Source: Pedobacter duraquae (GTDB lineage: Bacteria; Bacteroidota; Bacteroidia; Sphingobacteriales; Sphingobacteriaceae). Taken from it: DNA of 64,000 nt. The notes below the pieces were generated by a model. It was not told the DNA's origin and did not search any database. It was given only the letters and a program-made list of their open reading frames with translations. Where the stretch lies: positions 1,302,001 through 1,366,000 of the forward strand of contig NZ_SNWM01000001.1 in NCBI RefSeq assembly GCF_004362245.1. The letters are read 5' to 3'. The translations under genes and the position numbers were made by a program. Shown piece by piece: positions 8,808 to 18,401 of the stretch; within the stretch, counting starts at the first letter, position 1, and each line of letters opens with the position of its first letter.

Positions 8808-9998
8808 ATGACCACGTATACGATACTCATCATCTTAAGCGCTCTGGTCATTTTTTCTTACTTATTTGACCTTGTAGCCAGCAAGACCAAGCTACCATCA
8901 GTACTTCTATTATTGATTTTAGGAATCGGCCTAAGGTTATTGGTCGACAAGCTTCAGCTACACACCTTCGATTTTTTAAAGATCCTTCCCACATTGGGCA
9001 CTGTTGGGCTGATCCTTATTGTTTTTGAAGGATCTTTGGAATTAAAGTATGAGAAACAAAAAAACCAGCTGATCAAAGGCGCTTTCTTATCCGCGATGAT
9101 TATTCTGATCGTAACTGTTAGTGTGATTACCTTTATTATTTACCAGATCACTGGACACGCCTTATACATCTGTTTATGTAACGCTATTCCCTTTAGCGTG
9201 GTGAGCTCCGCTATAGCCATCCCCTCCGCTGCCGCACTCAGGAGCAAAGGAAAGGAGTTTATTATTTACGAATCTTCCTTTTCGGATATCCTGGGGATTA
9301 TCCTTTTCAATTTCTGTATCTCTAACCAGCAGATTTCTATTTCTTCCTTTACCGGACTAGCGATGAGTACAGGTCTGATCCTTTTTTTTTCTGCAATTTC
9401 CTGTGTGCTGCTGCTTTACCTGATGGGTAAATTATCGCATCACATTAAATTCTTCCTTATTTTGTCTATTCTGATCCTGGTATACGCTATCGGGCAGTCT
9501 TATCACCTTTCGTCATTGGTATTGATACTTTCATTCGGGTTATTCCTGAACAATGCAGACACGATTCAGCATGCATGGTTCAGGGCTATATTTATTTACA
9601 AAAATCTATCGACAGATCTAACGCAACTACATCAGCTTTCGGCAGAGACAGCCTTTATCATCCGGACTTTTTTCTTTGTTATTTTCGGCTTCACAATGAA
9701 TATCTATGAACTGAATAACAGAACCGTGTTGGCGAATGGGTTTTTTATATTAGTCAGCATTTATGTAATCCGTTTGATCTACCTGAAAAGTTTCAGAAAG
9801 GAAAACAGCCAGACAGAACTGTTTATAGCACCGCGTGGACTAATCAGCATCCTGCTGTATTATAATCTTCCAGCAGAGCTCAAAATACCCGAGATAGGCG
9901 CTTCTTTCCTGTTCATGGTAGTATTGGGAAGCAGCCTGGTTATGAGTGCCGGATTACTTGCATCCAGAAAGGGAATTATGAAACCGGAAGAGAATTAG
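8808..9998 (+). CDS. Cation:proton antiporter family membrane protein (CPA-type)
   Basis: 396 aa, hydrophobic throughout, with about 11-12 predicted membrane helices. The sequence around SVVSSAIAIPSAAAL and the acidic residue in YESSFSDILGIILF matches the ion-binding region of Na+/H+ or K+/H+ antiporters. It exchanges a monovalent cation for protons across the inner membrane; the ion is unknown. The protein ends soon after the last helix, with no TrkA-type regulatory domain. Its stop overlaps by 4 bp the stop of the gene on the other strand. Confidence 0.82.
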   Translation: MTTYTILIILSALVIFSYLFDLVASKTKLPSVLLLLILGIGLRLLVDKLQLHTFDFLKILPTLGTVGLILIVFEGSLELKYEKQKNQLIKGAFLSAMIILIVTVSVITFIIYQITGHALYICLCNAIPFSVVSSAIAIPSAAALRSKGKEFIIYESSFSDILGIILFNFCISNQQISISSFTGLAMSTGLILFFSAISCVLLLYLMGKLSHHIKFFLILSILILVYAIGQSYHLSSLVLILSFGLFLNNADTIQHAWFRAIFIYKNLSTDLTQLHQLSAETAFIIRTFFFVIFGFTMNIYELNNRTVLANGFFILVSIYVIRLIYLKSFRKENSQTELFIAPRGLISILLYYNLPAELKIPEIGASFLFMVVLGSSLVMSAGLLASRKGIMKPEEN

Positions 9999-10561
9999 TT
10001 TTCTTTGCTTGCGATAACAGAAAGCGTGCTATTTTCAGGTTCTGCCTGATAGCGTAAAGCATGGATATTTAAAGCTGTTAGCTCTGATTTGTACTTTGCC
10101 GTGTTATGGTCAATCTCAATAAATCGAACGCTGCCATTAAATATGCTGCTTACCGTAGAGGTTACGCTGTTTAAAGCGGTATTATATACGCAGGTAACGA
10201 TTCGTCCACTCAGTTCTTCTTCGATCGTTGGATCTTTCTCGCCCCATTTACGAACAGGAACCATTTTATTGGAAACCTTTACGAAGCGGTCATTGTAAGG
10301 ATCATAATTCAGAAACTTCCTGTATTTCGAATTCTTACGAATTTCCTTCAGATTGATGCTTTCTACATCTGCCGAAGCGACGTAGATTGTATTTTTTTCT
10401 GTTTTAAGACAAATGCTATCTGCTGAAGCCTCATAGAGTACGCCCTTAAAAGTTTCCTTATCTGTCTTTACTATAGCAAGATAAGGCTTAACCTGAGCAT
10501 ATACACTACTTAGCGTAAGGCACATTAGTGCAGACAATAGCGTATAAACCCGTTTTCCCAT
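9995..10561 (-). CDS. Secreted hypothetical protein (188 aa)
   Basis: A signal peptide (MGKRVYTLLSALMCLTLSSVYAQ) is followed by a beta-rich region in which DKETFKGVLYEASADSICL and NTIYVASADVESINLK look like an SH3/Sm-like small barrel. The rest has no motif I recognise. It is probably periplasmic. It is monocistronic, convergent with the antiporter gene. Function unknown. Confidence 0.7.
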   Translation of the reverse strand: MGKRVYTLLSALMCLTLSSVYAQVKPYLAIVKTDKETFKGVLYEASADSICLKTEKNTIYVASADVESINLKEIRKNSKYRKFLNYDPYNDRFVKVSNKMVPVRKWGEKDPTIEEELSGRIVTCVYNTALNSVTSTVSSIFNGSVRFIEIDHNTAKYKSELTALNIHALRYQAEPENSTLSVIASKEN

Positions 10562-10649
10562 ATATTACTTTTCATTTGTAAGATACTAGATTAACGGGTT
10601 AATGTCAAATTTTGTTTCAATATTGTCAATAAAAAGTAATAATATAAAT

Positions 10650-11054
10650 CTAAGAGCCCATTTCCAGGATCTTATCAAACTCATTAGCTTTGAGTTGCAT
10701 CACTGAAAGTCGGCCTTGTCTGATCAGAGAAATATCTTTGAGGCTTTCTTCAGCCTTAATCTGTTCAAGACTGACAGGATGTTTGAGGCTTTCGACAGGC
10801 GAAAGGTCTACAACTACCCAATTAGTATCGTCAGTTGTAGGATCCTGATAAAATTCCCGAACTACTTTTGCGACACCCACTACATTTTTGCCTTCGTTGC
10901 TATGGTAAAAAAGCACTAAGTCTCCCTCCTTCATTTCTTTGAGGTTATTACGTGCCTGATAGTTTCTTACGCCATCCCAGAAGGTGCGTCCATCTTTATT
11001 AAATTGTTCCCAACTGTATTTAAAAGGCTCAGATTTGACCAGGAAGTAGTTCAT
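10650..11054 (-). CDS. EVE domain protein (PUA-like fold)
   Basis: 134 aa from ATG 11054. The family hallmark N-terminus MNYFLVKSEPFKYSW is followed by TFWDGVRNYQARNNL, GDLVLFYHSNEGKNVVGVAKV and DPVESL-type segments. EVE domains share the PUA-like fold and bind modified bases in DNA or RNA; many sit next to restriction genes, but this one does not. A start at 11081 would add nine residues (MLIFSVICS) before the canonical start and is rejected. A terminator at 11088-11116 separates it from the metalloprotease. Confidence 0.92.
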   Translation of the reverse strand: MNYFLVKSEPFKYSWEQFNKDGRTFWDGVRNYQARNNLKEMKEGDLVLFYHSNEGKNVVGVAKVVREFYQDPTTDDTNWVVVDLSPVESLKHPVSLEQIKAEESLKDISLIRQGRLSVMQLKANEFDKILEMGS

Positions 11055-11087
11055 GCTGCAAATTACGCTAAAAATAAGCAAACAAAA

Positions 11088-11116
11088 AAAGGGGATATCT
11101 CAGCGATATCCCCTTT
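11088..11116 (-). terminator. Intrinsic terminator after the zinc metalloprotease gene
   Basis: GGGGATATC (11091-11099) pairs with GATATCCCC (11105-11113) across a 5-base loop, and on the minus strand a seven-T run follows. Confidence 0.85.
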
Positions 11117-11135
11117 AAATAACAAAAGTTTAAAA

Positions 11136-13697
11136 TTATCCTTTAGGATCCAGTGCGGTTTCTATACGCTCTGAAAGATCCTGTAAGTGATACTTACTTA
11201 AACCTGTAGCCTGAGGCGTTGCAGATTTGATTGCAGTATCAAGATCTTTTAATTGTGCTTTAACAACTGATAATACGTCACTTTGAGTGGCAGTAAGTTC
11301 TCCGCTGTTTACAGCTCCGCCTCTACCTACCTGAATTGCAGCACCTGTAGAAACAGCAACTGGTTTTAGGATAGTAATCAATCTTGCCACATAAGCTTTC
11401 TGCAAATTACGACGGTATACATCGATAGCCTGACCGCTTTTCAGTTCAGAGAATACAGAACCTTGCAAGTCTGAGAACAGGTCAGTGATTTTATAGGCAG
11501 GCGCTCCATCTGTAGCTTCAGCAGAAACCAACTTAGTTAATGTACCTACGCTTAACAGACGATTGATTATAGGTGTTTGGAGTTTGTTTACCACTTCAAG
11601 GGCATCCAATCCTGTGTTATCCAGAATAGTCTGATTTAACAACCATTTTGGCGTAGTAAACAGATTCTGATCAAGAAACGTCATCGCTTCTTTTTGCGTA
11701 GCTGCTGGTGTTCTCTGATAGATTGTTCCCGCTTCTTCTACGGTTTTAGGGGTTTCATAGATACCGCCCACGTTTTTAGCAACATGCCCCATATATCTTG
11801 AAAACTGACCTGTAAGTTGTCCGTACATATTGGTAAGGTCATCATAACCTTCGTTGGCACTCTTAGTCCATTCCGGCAATTTAGCCAAAATCACTTTCAG
11901 GTTTTTGATACCGTAGGTACTTGCTACCATAGCGTTATCTCCTAAATCTTCGTTCTGAGAACGTGGATCATCAGGATTTGTTTCAGTACCGAACCACAGA
12001 CGGTGGTTTTTCAGTTTTTCAACTGTCATCTTGTTTAAGGTAGCCTGTTCAGCCGCCGGAGTTTTAAATTCTGGCAACAAGCCGTACCCCCATTGGATAG
12101 CCCAAAGATCATAATCACCGATGCGTGGATACAAACCTTTACTTGAAATATTATCTTCAGGTTGCGCTACGTAATTGAAACGTGCGTAATCCATAATTGA
12201 AGGTGTGTGACCGTTTGCTTCTACAAAAGCTTTATCACGCAATTTCTCTACAGGAACTGTTGAACTTGATCCGTAGTTGTGACGAAGACCCAAAGTATGG
12301 CCCACTTCGTGGGATGATACGAAACGGATCAGATCTCCCATCAGCTCATCGCTGAAAGTCATTTTACGTGCACGTGGATCAACTGCTGCAGTTTGGATCA
12401 TATACCAGTCGTGCACCAGTTTCATTACGTTATGGTACCAGTTGATATGACTTTCCATAATCTCTCCACTGCGTGGATCTGAGATACTCGGACCGCTGGC
12501 ATTAGAAATTTCAGATGGTTTATAAACGATTGCAGAGTGTGTTGCATCATCCAGACTCCAGGTAGAATCCTGTTTTGCTGTTGGCGCTTCTTTTGCAATA
12601 ATTGCGTTTTTGAAGCCGGCCTTCTCAAAAGCTTTCTTCCAATCATTTACGCCAGCCATTAGATATGGCACCCATTTTTTAGGGGTTGCAGGGTCAATAT
12701 AGAACACAATTGGTTTAATCGGCTCTACGAGTTCCCCTCTTTTGTATTTTGCCATGTCTGCAGGCTTAGGCTCCAATCTCCAGCGTTTGATCAGGTCCAG
12801 TTCTTTTACTCCCTGAGGATTCAGATCGAAATCGGTATAACCTACAGTGAAATAGCCTACACGCGGGTCAAAATAGCGCGCCTGCATAGGAACTTTAGGA
12901 AGAATAACCAACGAGGTATTTAATTCAACAGTATTTGATCCTGCTGATGCACCACCGCCTCCCATTGGAGCTGCGCCACCAAATGGAGAAGGTGCAGCAG
13001 TAAGGCTATAGGTTTTTACAGTATTGATTTCCACGTTTAACGGGAAACTTCTCACACCAAGGATATAGCTTCTGTCTGATAGCTGAGCGCCCAGTCTGAA
13101 GCGTGTTTTAGCTGCAGGAGATCCGAAGTTAAAGATATCATTATCAGAATTGATGTAATCAGTCATATCGATTACACTTCCTTTTTTATCATTGGTATAG
13201 GCAGCGATAGGAAATGCTGCTGCAATAGCCTGAATGTTTGAATTTTTTAAACTCTGATACATTGCAGTAGTACTATCAGGACCATAGGTTCTGAATGATA
13301 CTTTACGCATAAAAATTCTATTGTTGGGACCTTTTTCGAAACGGATTACTGAGCTTCCAATCTGGTCGCCGGCATATCCGGAAGCAGCTCTTACTTCAGC
13401 TCCTGCCTTTGAAATACGACTTACTACCAGGATATCTCTTCCCAGTGTTGAATCGGCGATCTCAAAGAAAAATTTGTCATCCAGACGATGCGTAGTGATC
13501 ATCCCGCGACGGGTTACCGCTTTATCTGTAATTACAGTAGCATAAGGTTTAGGGGTTGCCCTGGCAGGAGCGTTTACCGCACCAGGAGCTCTCCGGGTAC
13601 TATCACCTCCTGCTGGTAGTGTAGTAGGACGATTTTGCGCATAGACCGCCGAAAGGGAGGCTATGGTAAGCAGTGAAAAAATAAAACTTCTTTTCAT
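11136..13697 (-). CDS. Secreted zinc metalloprotease (DUF5117/DUF5118/DUF4953 type)
   Basis: 853 aa. It has an N-terminal signal peptide (MKRSFIFSLLTIASLSAVYAQ), a proline/alanine-rich spacer, the DUF5118 and DUF5117 modules (to about residue 330), then a metzincin-like catalytic domain with HEVGHTLGLRHN near residue 465 and a Met-turn-like SIMDYARFNYV downstream. The third zinc ligand of the extended HExxHxxGxxH motif is present. The family is abundant in Bacteroidota and is thought to act in the periplasm or outside the cell. The C-terminal 250 residues are helical and lack a recognisable T9SS sorting domain. It is monocistronic with its own terminator. Confidence 0.88.
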   Translation of the reverse strand: MKRSFIFSLLTIASLSAVYAQNRPTTLPAGGDSTRRAPGAVNAPARATPKPYATVITDKAVTRRGMITTHRLDDKFFFEIADSTLGRDILVVSRISKAGAEVRAASGYAGDQIGSSVIRFEKGPNNRIFMRKVSFRTYGPDSTTAMYQSLKNSNIQAIAAAFPIAAYTNDKKGSVIDMTDYINSDNDIFNFGSPAAKTRFRLGAQLSDRSYILGVRSFPLNVEINTVKTYSLTAAPSPFGGAAPMGGGGASAGSNTVELNTSLVILPKVPMQARYFDPRVGYFTVGYTDFDLNPQGVKELDLIKRWRLEPKPADMAKYKRGELVEPIKPIVFYIDPATPKKWVPYLMAGVNDWKKAFEKAGFKNAIIAKEAPTAKQDSTWSLDDATHSAIVYKPSEISNASGPSISDPRSGEIMESHINWYHNVMKLVHDWYMIQTAAVDPRARKMTFSDELMGDLIRFVSSHEVGHTLGLRHNYGSSSTVPVEKLRDKAFVEANGHTPSIMDYARFNYVAQPEDNISSKGLYPRIGDYDLWAIQWGYGLLPEFKTPAAEQATLNKMTVEKLKNHRLWFGTETNPDDPRSQNEDLGDNAMVASTYGIKNLKVILAKLPEWTKSANEGYDDLTNMYGQLTGQFSRYMGHVAKNVGGIYETPKTVEEAGTIYQRTPAATQKEAMTFLDQNLFTTPKWLLNQTILDNTGLDALEVVNKLQTPIINRLLSVGTLTKLVSAEATDGAPAYKITDLFSDLQGSVFSELKSGQAIDVYRRNLQKAYVARLITILKPVAVSTGAAIQVGRGGAVNSGELTATQSDVLSVVKAQLKDLDTAIKSATPQATGLSKYHLQDLSERIETALDPKG

Positions 13698-13779
13698 TTA
13701 TTTAGGTTTAACTTGAAGCGTTAAATGTAAGCTAACAATCCTAAATAGATAAGGTAAAATCTATAACTTTCCAGTTACA

Positions 13780-14805
13780 TTAGTGCAGCATTTTAAATAA
13801 TAGTTCCTTTAATAATTCCCCATCGGTCGTATTTCCCGTGCTTTCTACTCCTTTGCTTTTCAAATCATAGGTGCGAAGCAACCTGATGATATCAAAAACC
13901 TTGTTGAGGTTATAATTTCTGGCTGCCATCTCATAATCTTTCACAAAAAACGGGTTTACACCAAGTTCTTTTGCTGCATCATGTTTATTCTGAAGGTAAT
14001 GATATTTGAGCACCTTTGAAAAGTAAGCGTTAAGATTCGCCATTACCATCACCATAGGGTTACTTTTAGGATTATCGGCGAAATAATTAATGATTTGATT
14101 GCACTTCAGTACATTTTTTGTCGCCAGCGCTTTCTGCAATTCAAAAACGTTATACTCTTTACTGATTCCGATATTTTTCTGAACCAGGTCTATATCAATG
14201 GTTATTTCCTTTGTAATGTTCAGCAAGAGCTTTTCAACTTCGTTGGAGATTTTGGAAAGGTCTGAGCCCAAATATTCTGCCATCAGTGCCGCTGCCTGGG
14301 GAGCGATCTTGTAGCCTTTCTCAGCCACTAGGTCCTCAATCCATTGTGCCAGTTTATAATCGCGTACGGGATCCGACTGAAATACAATTCCCGACTTAGA
14401 GATAGACTTAAAGATACGCTTACGCTTATCAAAATTTGCGTACTTGAAGCCCAGTACCAATATTGTACTCGGCAGTGGATTTTCAAAATAACTCTGTACA
14501 AATTCTGCCTCTTTACTACTGCCCTCTGTTTCTTTACCCCACTTCAGATCCTGAGCCTCCTTAATTACAATCAACTGATAATCAGACATCATTGGATAGC
14601 GTTTAGCGGCATTCAGGATAGTGGCCATGTCAGTATCCTTACCATATAACACAGTCTGATTAAATCCTTTTTCCATGTCGTTTAGCACAGTATCTTCCAT
14701 ATAATGGATAATCTGGTCTATATAGTACGGTTCCTCACCGTGCAGTAAGTAAACGGGCTTGAACTTTCGGGCCTTAAGATCTTTTAGGATTGCTGATGCA
14801 CTCAT
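13780..14805 (-). CDS. holA: DNA polymerase III delta subunit (clamp loader)
   Basis: 341 aa, family length. It starts SASAILKDLKARKFKPVYLLHGEEPYYIDQII, the AAA+-like domain I of HolA, with YQLIVIKEAQDL further on and the C-terminal collar domain (KALATKNVLKCNQIINYFADNP). It opens the beta sliding clamp during loading; like other delta subunits it lacks a working Walker A. It is divergent from the HsdR-N-like gene with 55 bases between starts. Confidence 0.92.
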   Translation of the reverse strand: MSASAILKDLKARKFKPVYLLHGEEPYYIDQIIHYMEDTVLNDMEKGFNQTVLYGKDTDMATILNAAKRYPMMSDYQLIVIKEAQDLKWGKETEGSSKEAEFVQSYFENPLPSTILVLGFKYANFDKRKRIFKSISKSGIVFQSDPVRDYKLAQWIEDLVAEKGYKIAPQAAALMAEYLGSDLSKISNEVEKLLLNITKEITIDIDLVQKNIGISKEYNVFELQKALATKNVLKCNQIINYFADNPKSNPMVMVMANLNAYFSKVLKYHYLQNKHDAAKELGVNPFFVKDYEMAARNYNLNKVFDIIRLLRTYDLKSKGVESTGNTTDGELLKELLFKMLH

Positions 14806-14847
14806 ATTTTATCCAAATGTAAACCCTAAATACTAAATATTAAAGGT

Positions 14848-14855
14848 TATTTTTG
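14848..14855 (+). promoter_or_regulatory. -7 promoter box of the HsdR-N-like gene
   Basis: TATTTTTG fits TANNTTTG and ends only 5 bases before the ATG at 14861, suggesting a leaderless transcript. Confidence 0.45.
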
Positions 14856-14860
14856 CACAA

Positions 14861-15322
14861 ATGAAGTTTACGCCTACAGTGCTCAACCTTCCGGAACACC
14901 CTTTCAGGATCACGCTGAAAGACAATCAGCATTTCATTTTTGATGAGCTGAGGAAAAAGCACCTTGTCCTGAGCCCCGAGGAGTGGGTGCGTCAGCACTT
15001 TATACAACACCTGATCAAAGACAAAAAATTTCCACGCTCGCTCATACAGATCGAAGGTGGCTTGACGTTGAATAAGCTCCAAAAACGGACTGACATTGTT
15101 GTTTTTAACACAAGCGGTCAAAGGATAATGGTTGTGGAGTGTAAAGCACCGCATGTAAAGATTAACCAGGCTGTATTTGATCAGGCTGCCAGGTACAACT
15201 CCGTACACAAAACGCCATGGCTAGTTGTTACCAATGGTTTGGTGCACTGTTATGCCCACATAGACCATGTTAAAGAAACATTTCTTTTTGTGGAACACTT
15301 GCCGGAGTATCAGCAATTGTAA
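14861..15322 (+). CDS. Stand-alone HsdR N-terminal-like domain protein (PD-(D/E)XK fold)
   Basis: 153 aa. The PD-(D/E)XK signature is intact: Asp78 in RTDIVVF and Glu93-x-Lys95 in VVECKAP, preceded by a helical region with EEWVRQHFIQHLI, as in the N-terminal nuclease domain of type I restriction R subunits (HSDR_N_2 type). There is no helicase domain and no hsdS or hsdM gene nearby, so it is not a working type I system. The protein is complete rather than a remnant: its start is normal and the C-terminus continues smoothly past the fold. A role in DNA repair or nucleic-acid cleavage is possible but not shown. The location opposite holA may be meaningful. Confidence 0.85.
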   Translation: MKFTPTVLNLPEHPFRITLKDNQHFIFDELRKKHLVLSPEEWVRQHFIQHLIKDKKFPRSLIQIEGGLTLNKLQKRTDIVVFNTSGQRIMVVECKAPHVKINQAVFDQAARYNSVHKTPWLVVTNGLVHCYAHIDHVKETFLFVEHLPEYQQL

Positions 15323-15324
15323 AT

Positions 15325-15480
15325 TAAGTTTTTTAGTCGCTTTATTTTGGATCAAAATTGAAGGAATCTGCTCACAGGCTGGAATCTTTTCCTGCGGAAA
15401 ACATTCCTAGGCCTGTTCCCAGACACCATCAATTTTTTGCGGCTACAAACAATGGCGAATAAAGCGATTTGCTCAACTTA
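15325..15480. repeat. MITE-like palindromic element, copy 1 (156 bp)
   Basis: The ends are inverted repeats. The left end is TAAGTT-N6-TCGCTTTATT (15325-15346); the right end is AATAAAGCGA-N7-AACTTA (15458-15480). Inside is a nested hairpin around TTTTCC-TGC-GGAAAA (15387-15401), extended by CAGGC/GCCTG and CAAAATTGA/TCAATTTTTTG. The termini are TA, which could be a TA target duplication of the IS630/mariner kind. There is no coding capacity. Confidence 0.7.
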
Positions 15481-15604
15481 GATTTATAAGACTGCTGTCC
15501 ATGTCCTGGCAAAAATTACCGGACAAACGATTAATTTTCATTAACTTGGAATTGGCGGTACATAGCTGCACCAATCCGGTTGGCATTTTGCCTAGGCTAT
15601 TTGC

Positions 15605-15695
15605 AAAAAAAGAGATACTGTCTGTGAACAAGCCTAGAAATATTTTTCCGCAGGAAAAGGATTTCAGCTTGAGAACAGATTGTATCTCTTTTTTT
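15605..15695. repeat. Hairpin repeat, copy 2 (inverted relative to copy 1)
   Basis: A perfect outer stem, AAAAAAAGAGATAC (15605-15618) with GTATCTCTTTTTTT (15682-15695), encloses the core TTTTCC-GCA-GGAAAA (15644-15658). The reverse complement of the 65-base core aligns with the core of copy 1 at roughly three quarters identity by eye. The outer arms differ from copy 1. The T/A runs could also let it work as a terminator for the converging genes on either side. Together with copy 1 it fills the 15,323-15,728 gene-free stretch. Confidence 0.7.
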
Positions 15696-15728
15696 ATTAA
15701 AGCACAATCGTATGCGAAAGGAGATAAG

Positions 15729-18401
15729 TTATCCTTTTAGTGCCGCTAGGCTATCCTCGATAGTAGCAATCTTGGCCTCTGCGTCCGCTTTTTTGTTACG
15801 CTCATTCTGTACTACATCACCTTTAGCATTTCGTACAAAGCGCTCATTGTTTAACTTTGCATCAACAGATTTCAAAAATCCTTGCAAATAGTGCAATTCG
15901 GTAGTCAAGCGTTCACGCTCGGCATCAACATCTACACTTTCGTTTAACTGAACAAAAAACTCATCATTACCAACCATGAATCCTGCAGCGCCAGCAACTT
16001 TATCATTTACAAATTCAACCTCACTTACATTTGCCAGTTTAAAGATGATGTTTAACCATTTTTCGTAGTCAAGGCCAGAGTTTACTTTTATTTGTAGCGG
16101 CAACGCTTCTTTAGGCGAAATCTGTTTCAGATTTCTGATGTTACGAATTTCTGCAACAACAACTTTCACCGTTTCAACTTCCTTGAGGATAACAGGATCC
16201 GTAGCTCCTATCACCGGATAGTCGGCAATAATAATACAGTCCATTTCTCCCTTTTCGCCGAAAACCTCATCGTGCCAGATCTCTTCAGTGATAAAAGGCA
16301 TAAATGGATGTAGTAAGGTCAGGATACGCTCAAAGAAAGCTAATGTTGCTTTGTAAGAGGCCGCGTCTATCGGGTGTTGATAAACAGGCTTAACCATTTC
16401 AAGATACCAGGCACAGAAGTCATCCCACACTAATTTATAAGTACTGATAATCGCTTCTGACAAACGGTATTGTTTAAAGTTATCTTCAATTTCGGCAAGG
16501 GCCTCATTAAATTTATTATCGAACCAGGCTATGGCCTGTGCATTTGGATTTTCCAGAGTTTCATCAACCTCCCAACCCTTAACCAGACGGAAAGCGTTCC
16601 ATATTTTATTGGCAAAATTGCGTCCTTGTTCACAATAACTTTCATCAAACATCAGGTCGTTGCCTGCCGGAGAGCTAAAAAGCATCCCTACACGTACCCC
16701 ATCTGCGCCATATTTCTCAATCAGACCAATTGGATCGGGCGAGTTACCAAGAGACTTGGACATTTTCCGACCCAATTTATCCCTTACAATACCGGTTAGG
16801 TAAACATTAGTAAATGGCTTTTTGCCCATAAACTCATGTCCAGCCATGATCATCCGTGCCACCCAGAAGAATAGAATTTCTGGTGCTGTAACGAGGTCAT
16901 TTGTTGGATAGTAATAATTGATGTCTTTGTTGTCAGGATTTTTAAAGCCATCAAACACAGAAATCGGCCATAGCCATGAACTGAACCAGGTATCCATTAC
17001 ATCTTCATCTTGCCTGATAAAAGGCAAAAGCTGGTGTTTAAATCCTGCGGCCTCCTCGGCAGTGAAAGTACCATCAATATCTTTTAGTTTCAGGAATGCA
17101 TCAAGTGCATCATCCTGGGTTTTGGCAACTACCCAGTTCCCTTCATGGTCGTACCATGCGGGAATACGCTGTCCCCACCACAGCTGCCTGCTGATACACC
17201 AATCTTTAACGTTCTCCATCCAGTGACGGTAGGTATTACCAAATTTCTCAGGAATCAGGTTTACATCTCCATTCAATACATCTGCAAGCGCGGGTTTTGC
17301 CAGTTCATCCATTTTGCAGAACCATTGCAGGGAGAGTTTCGGCTCAATAGCAGCATCCGTACGCTCAGAGAATCCAACTTGTGATTTATAGTCTTCTACG
17401 TGATCCAGGTGACCGGCTTCATCGAGGAGCACGGCAATTTTTTTACGTGCTACAAAACGATCTTCACCAACAAGTATCACAGCCAATTCATTTAATGTAC
17501 CGTCATCATTAAGGATATCGATCACCGGAAGCTTATGCTTTACGCCAAGCTCGTAGTCATTTAAATCATGTGCCGGTGTAACTTTCAGGCAGCCTGTACC
17601 GAAATCCATGGTCACATATTCATCTTCTATAATCGGGATCTCCCTGTTGATCAGTGGAACAAACACCTTTTTGCCTTTTAGATGGGTATAGCGCTCATCA
17701 TTAGGATTCACACAGATGGCCGCATCGGCCATAATAGTCTCAGGGCGTGTGGTTGCAATGGTTAACATTTCCGCACCATCGGTACCTGAAACAGCATATT
17801 TAATATAGTATAACTTCTGATTTACTTCCTTACGGATTACCTCTTCATCAGACACAGCAGTTTTACCTGCAGGATCCCAGTTAACCATGCGAATACCACG
17901 ATAGATCCAGCCTTTTTTATACAGGTGGATAAAGGTATCAATAACCGCATCCGAAAGATCCTCTTCCATGGTGAACCGTGTTCTATCCCAATCGCAACTG
18001 GCACCAAGTTTCTTCAGCTGATCAAGGATGATACCACCGTATTTCTCTTTCCATTCCCAGGCGTAGCTTAGGAATTCCTCCCTGCTCAGATCCTTTTTGC
18101 TGATTCCCCGTTCTTTTAGCATGGCCACAACTTTGGCTTCGGTAGCTATGGAAGCGTGATCAGTTCCGGGAACCCAGCATGCATTTTTACCTTGCATCCG
18201 CGCTTTACGGATCAATACATCCTGAATGGTGTTATTTAACATGTGCCCCATATGGAGGACTCCTGTTACGTTTGGCGGAGGAATCACAATTGTGTAAGGC
18301 TCACGTTCATCAGGCTCAGAATGAAAGAACTTTTTTGAAAGCCAGTAACTATACCATTTATCTTCAGTTGTAGTAGGATCGTATTTAGTGGAAATGCTCA
18401 T
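15729..18401 (-). CDS. valS: Valyl-tRNA synthetase
   Basis: 890 aa, a full-length class I synthetase. The HIGH motif appears as HMGHM (in PNVTGVLHMGHMLNN) near residue 45 and KMSKS as KMSKSLGNSPDP. The CP1 editing domain carries TTRPETIMAD, and the C-terminal coiled coil (from about 820) carries the arginine/lysine heptads typical of ValRS. It charges tRNA-Val and edits mischarged threonine. The gene converges on the hairpin repeat and has 450 bases of gene-poor sequence upstream. Confidence 0.97.
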   Translation of the reverse strand: MSISTKYDPTTTEDKWYSYWLSKKFFHSEPDEREPYTIVIPPPNVTGVLHMGHMLNNTIQDVLIRKARMQGKNACWVPGTDHASIATEAKVVAMLKERGISKKDLSREEFLSYAWEWKEKYGGIILDQLKKLGASCDWDRTRFTMEEDLSDAVIDTFIHLYKKGWIYRGIRMVNWDPAGKTAVSDEEVIRKEVNQKLYYIKYAVSGTDGAEMLTIATTRPETIMADAAICVNPNDERYTHLKGKKVFVPLINREIPIIEDEYVTMDFGTGCLKVTPAHDLNDYELGVKHKLPVIDILNDDGTLNELAVILVGEDRFVARKKIAVLLDEAGHLDHVEDYKSQVGFSERTDAAIEPKLSLQWFCKMDELAKPALADVLNGDVNLIPEKFGNTYRHWMENVKDWCISRQLWWGQRIPAWYDHEGNWVVAKTQDDALDAFLKLKDIDGTFTAEEAAGFKHQLLPFIRQDEDVMDTWFSSWLWPISVFDGFKNPDNKDINYYYPTNDLVTAPEILFFWVARMIMAGHEFMGKKPFTNVYLTGIVRDKLGRKMSKSLGNSPDPIGLIEKYGADGVRVGMLFSSPAGNDLMFDESYCEQGRNFANKIWNAFRLVKGWEVDETLENPNAQAIAWFDNKFNEALAEIEDNFKQYRLSEAIISTYKLVWDDFCAWYLEMVKPVYQHPIDAASYKATLAFFERILTLLHPFMPFITEEIWHDEVFGEKGEMDCIIIADYPVIGATDPVILKEVETVKVVVAEIRNIRNLKQISPKEALPLQIKVNSGLDYEKWLNIIFKLANVSEVEFVNDKVAGAAGFMVGNDEFFVQLNESVDVDAERERLTTELHYLQGFLKSVDAKLNNERFVRNAKGDVVQNERNKKADAEAKIATIEDSLAALKG

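Noticed and set aside
14840..15208. Minus-strand frame of 122 codons
   Set aside because: It is the antisense shadow of the HsdR-N-like gene, whose PD-(D/E)XK motif is clear on the plus strand.
15501..15740. A plus-strand frame of 79 codons between the nuclease-fold gene and valS
   Set aside because: It runs through the hairpin repeat copy 2 and overlaps the end of valS; the composition is unlike a protein and it has no recognisable motif.
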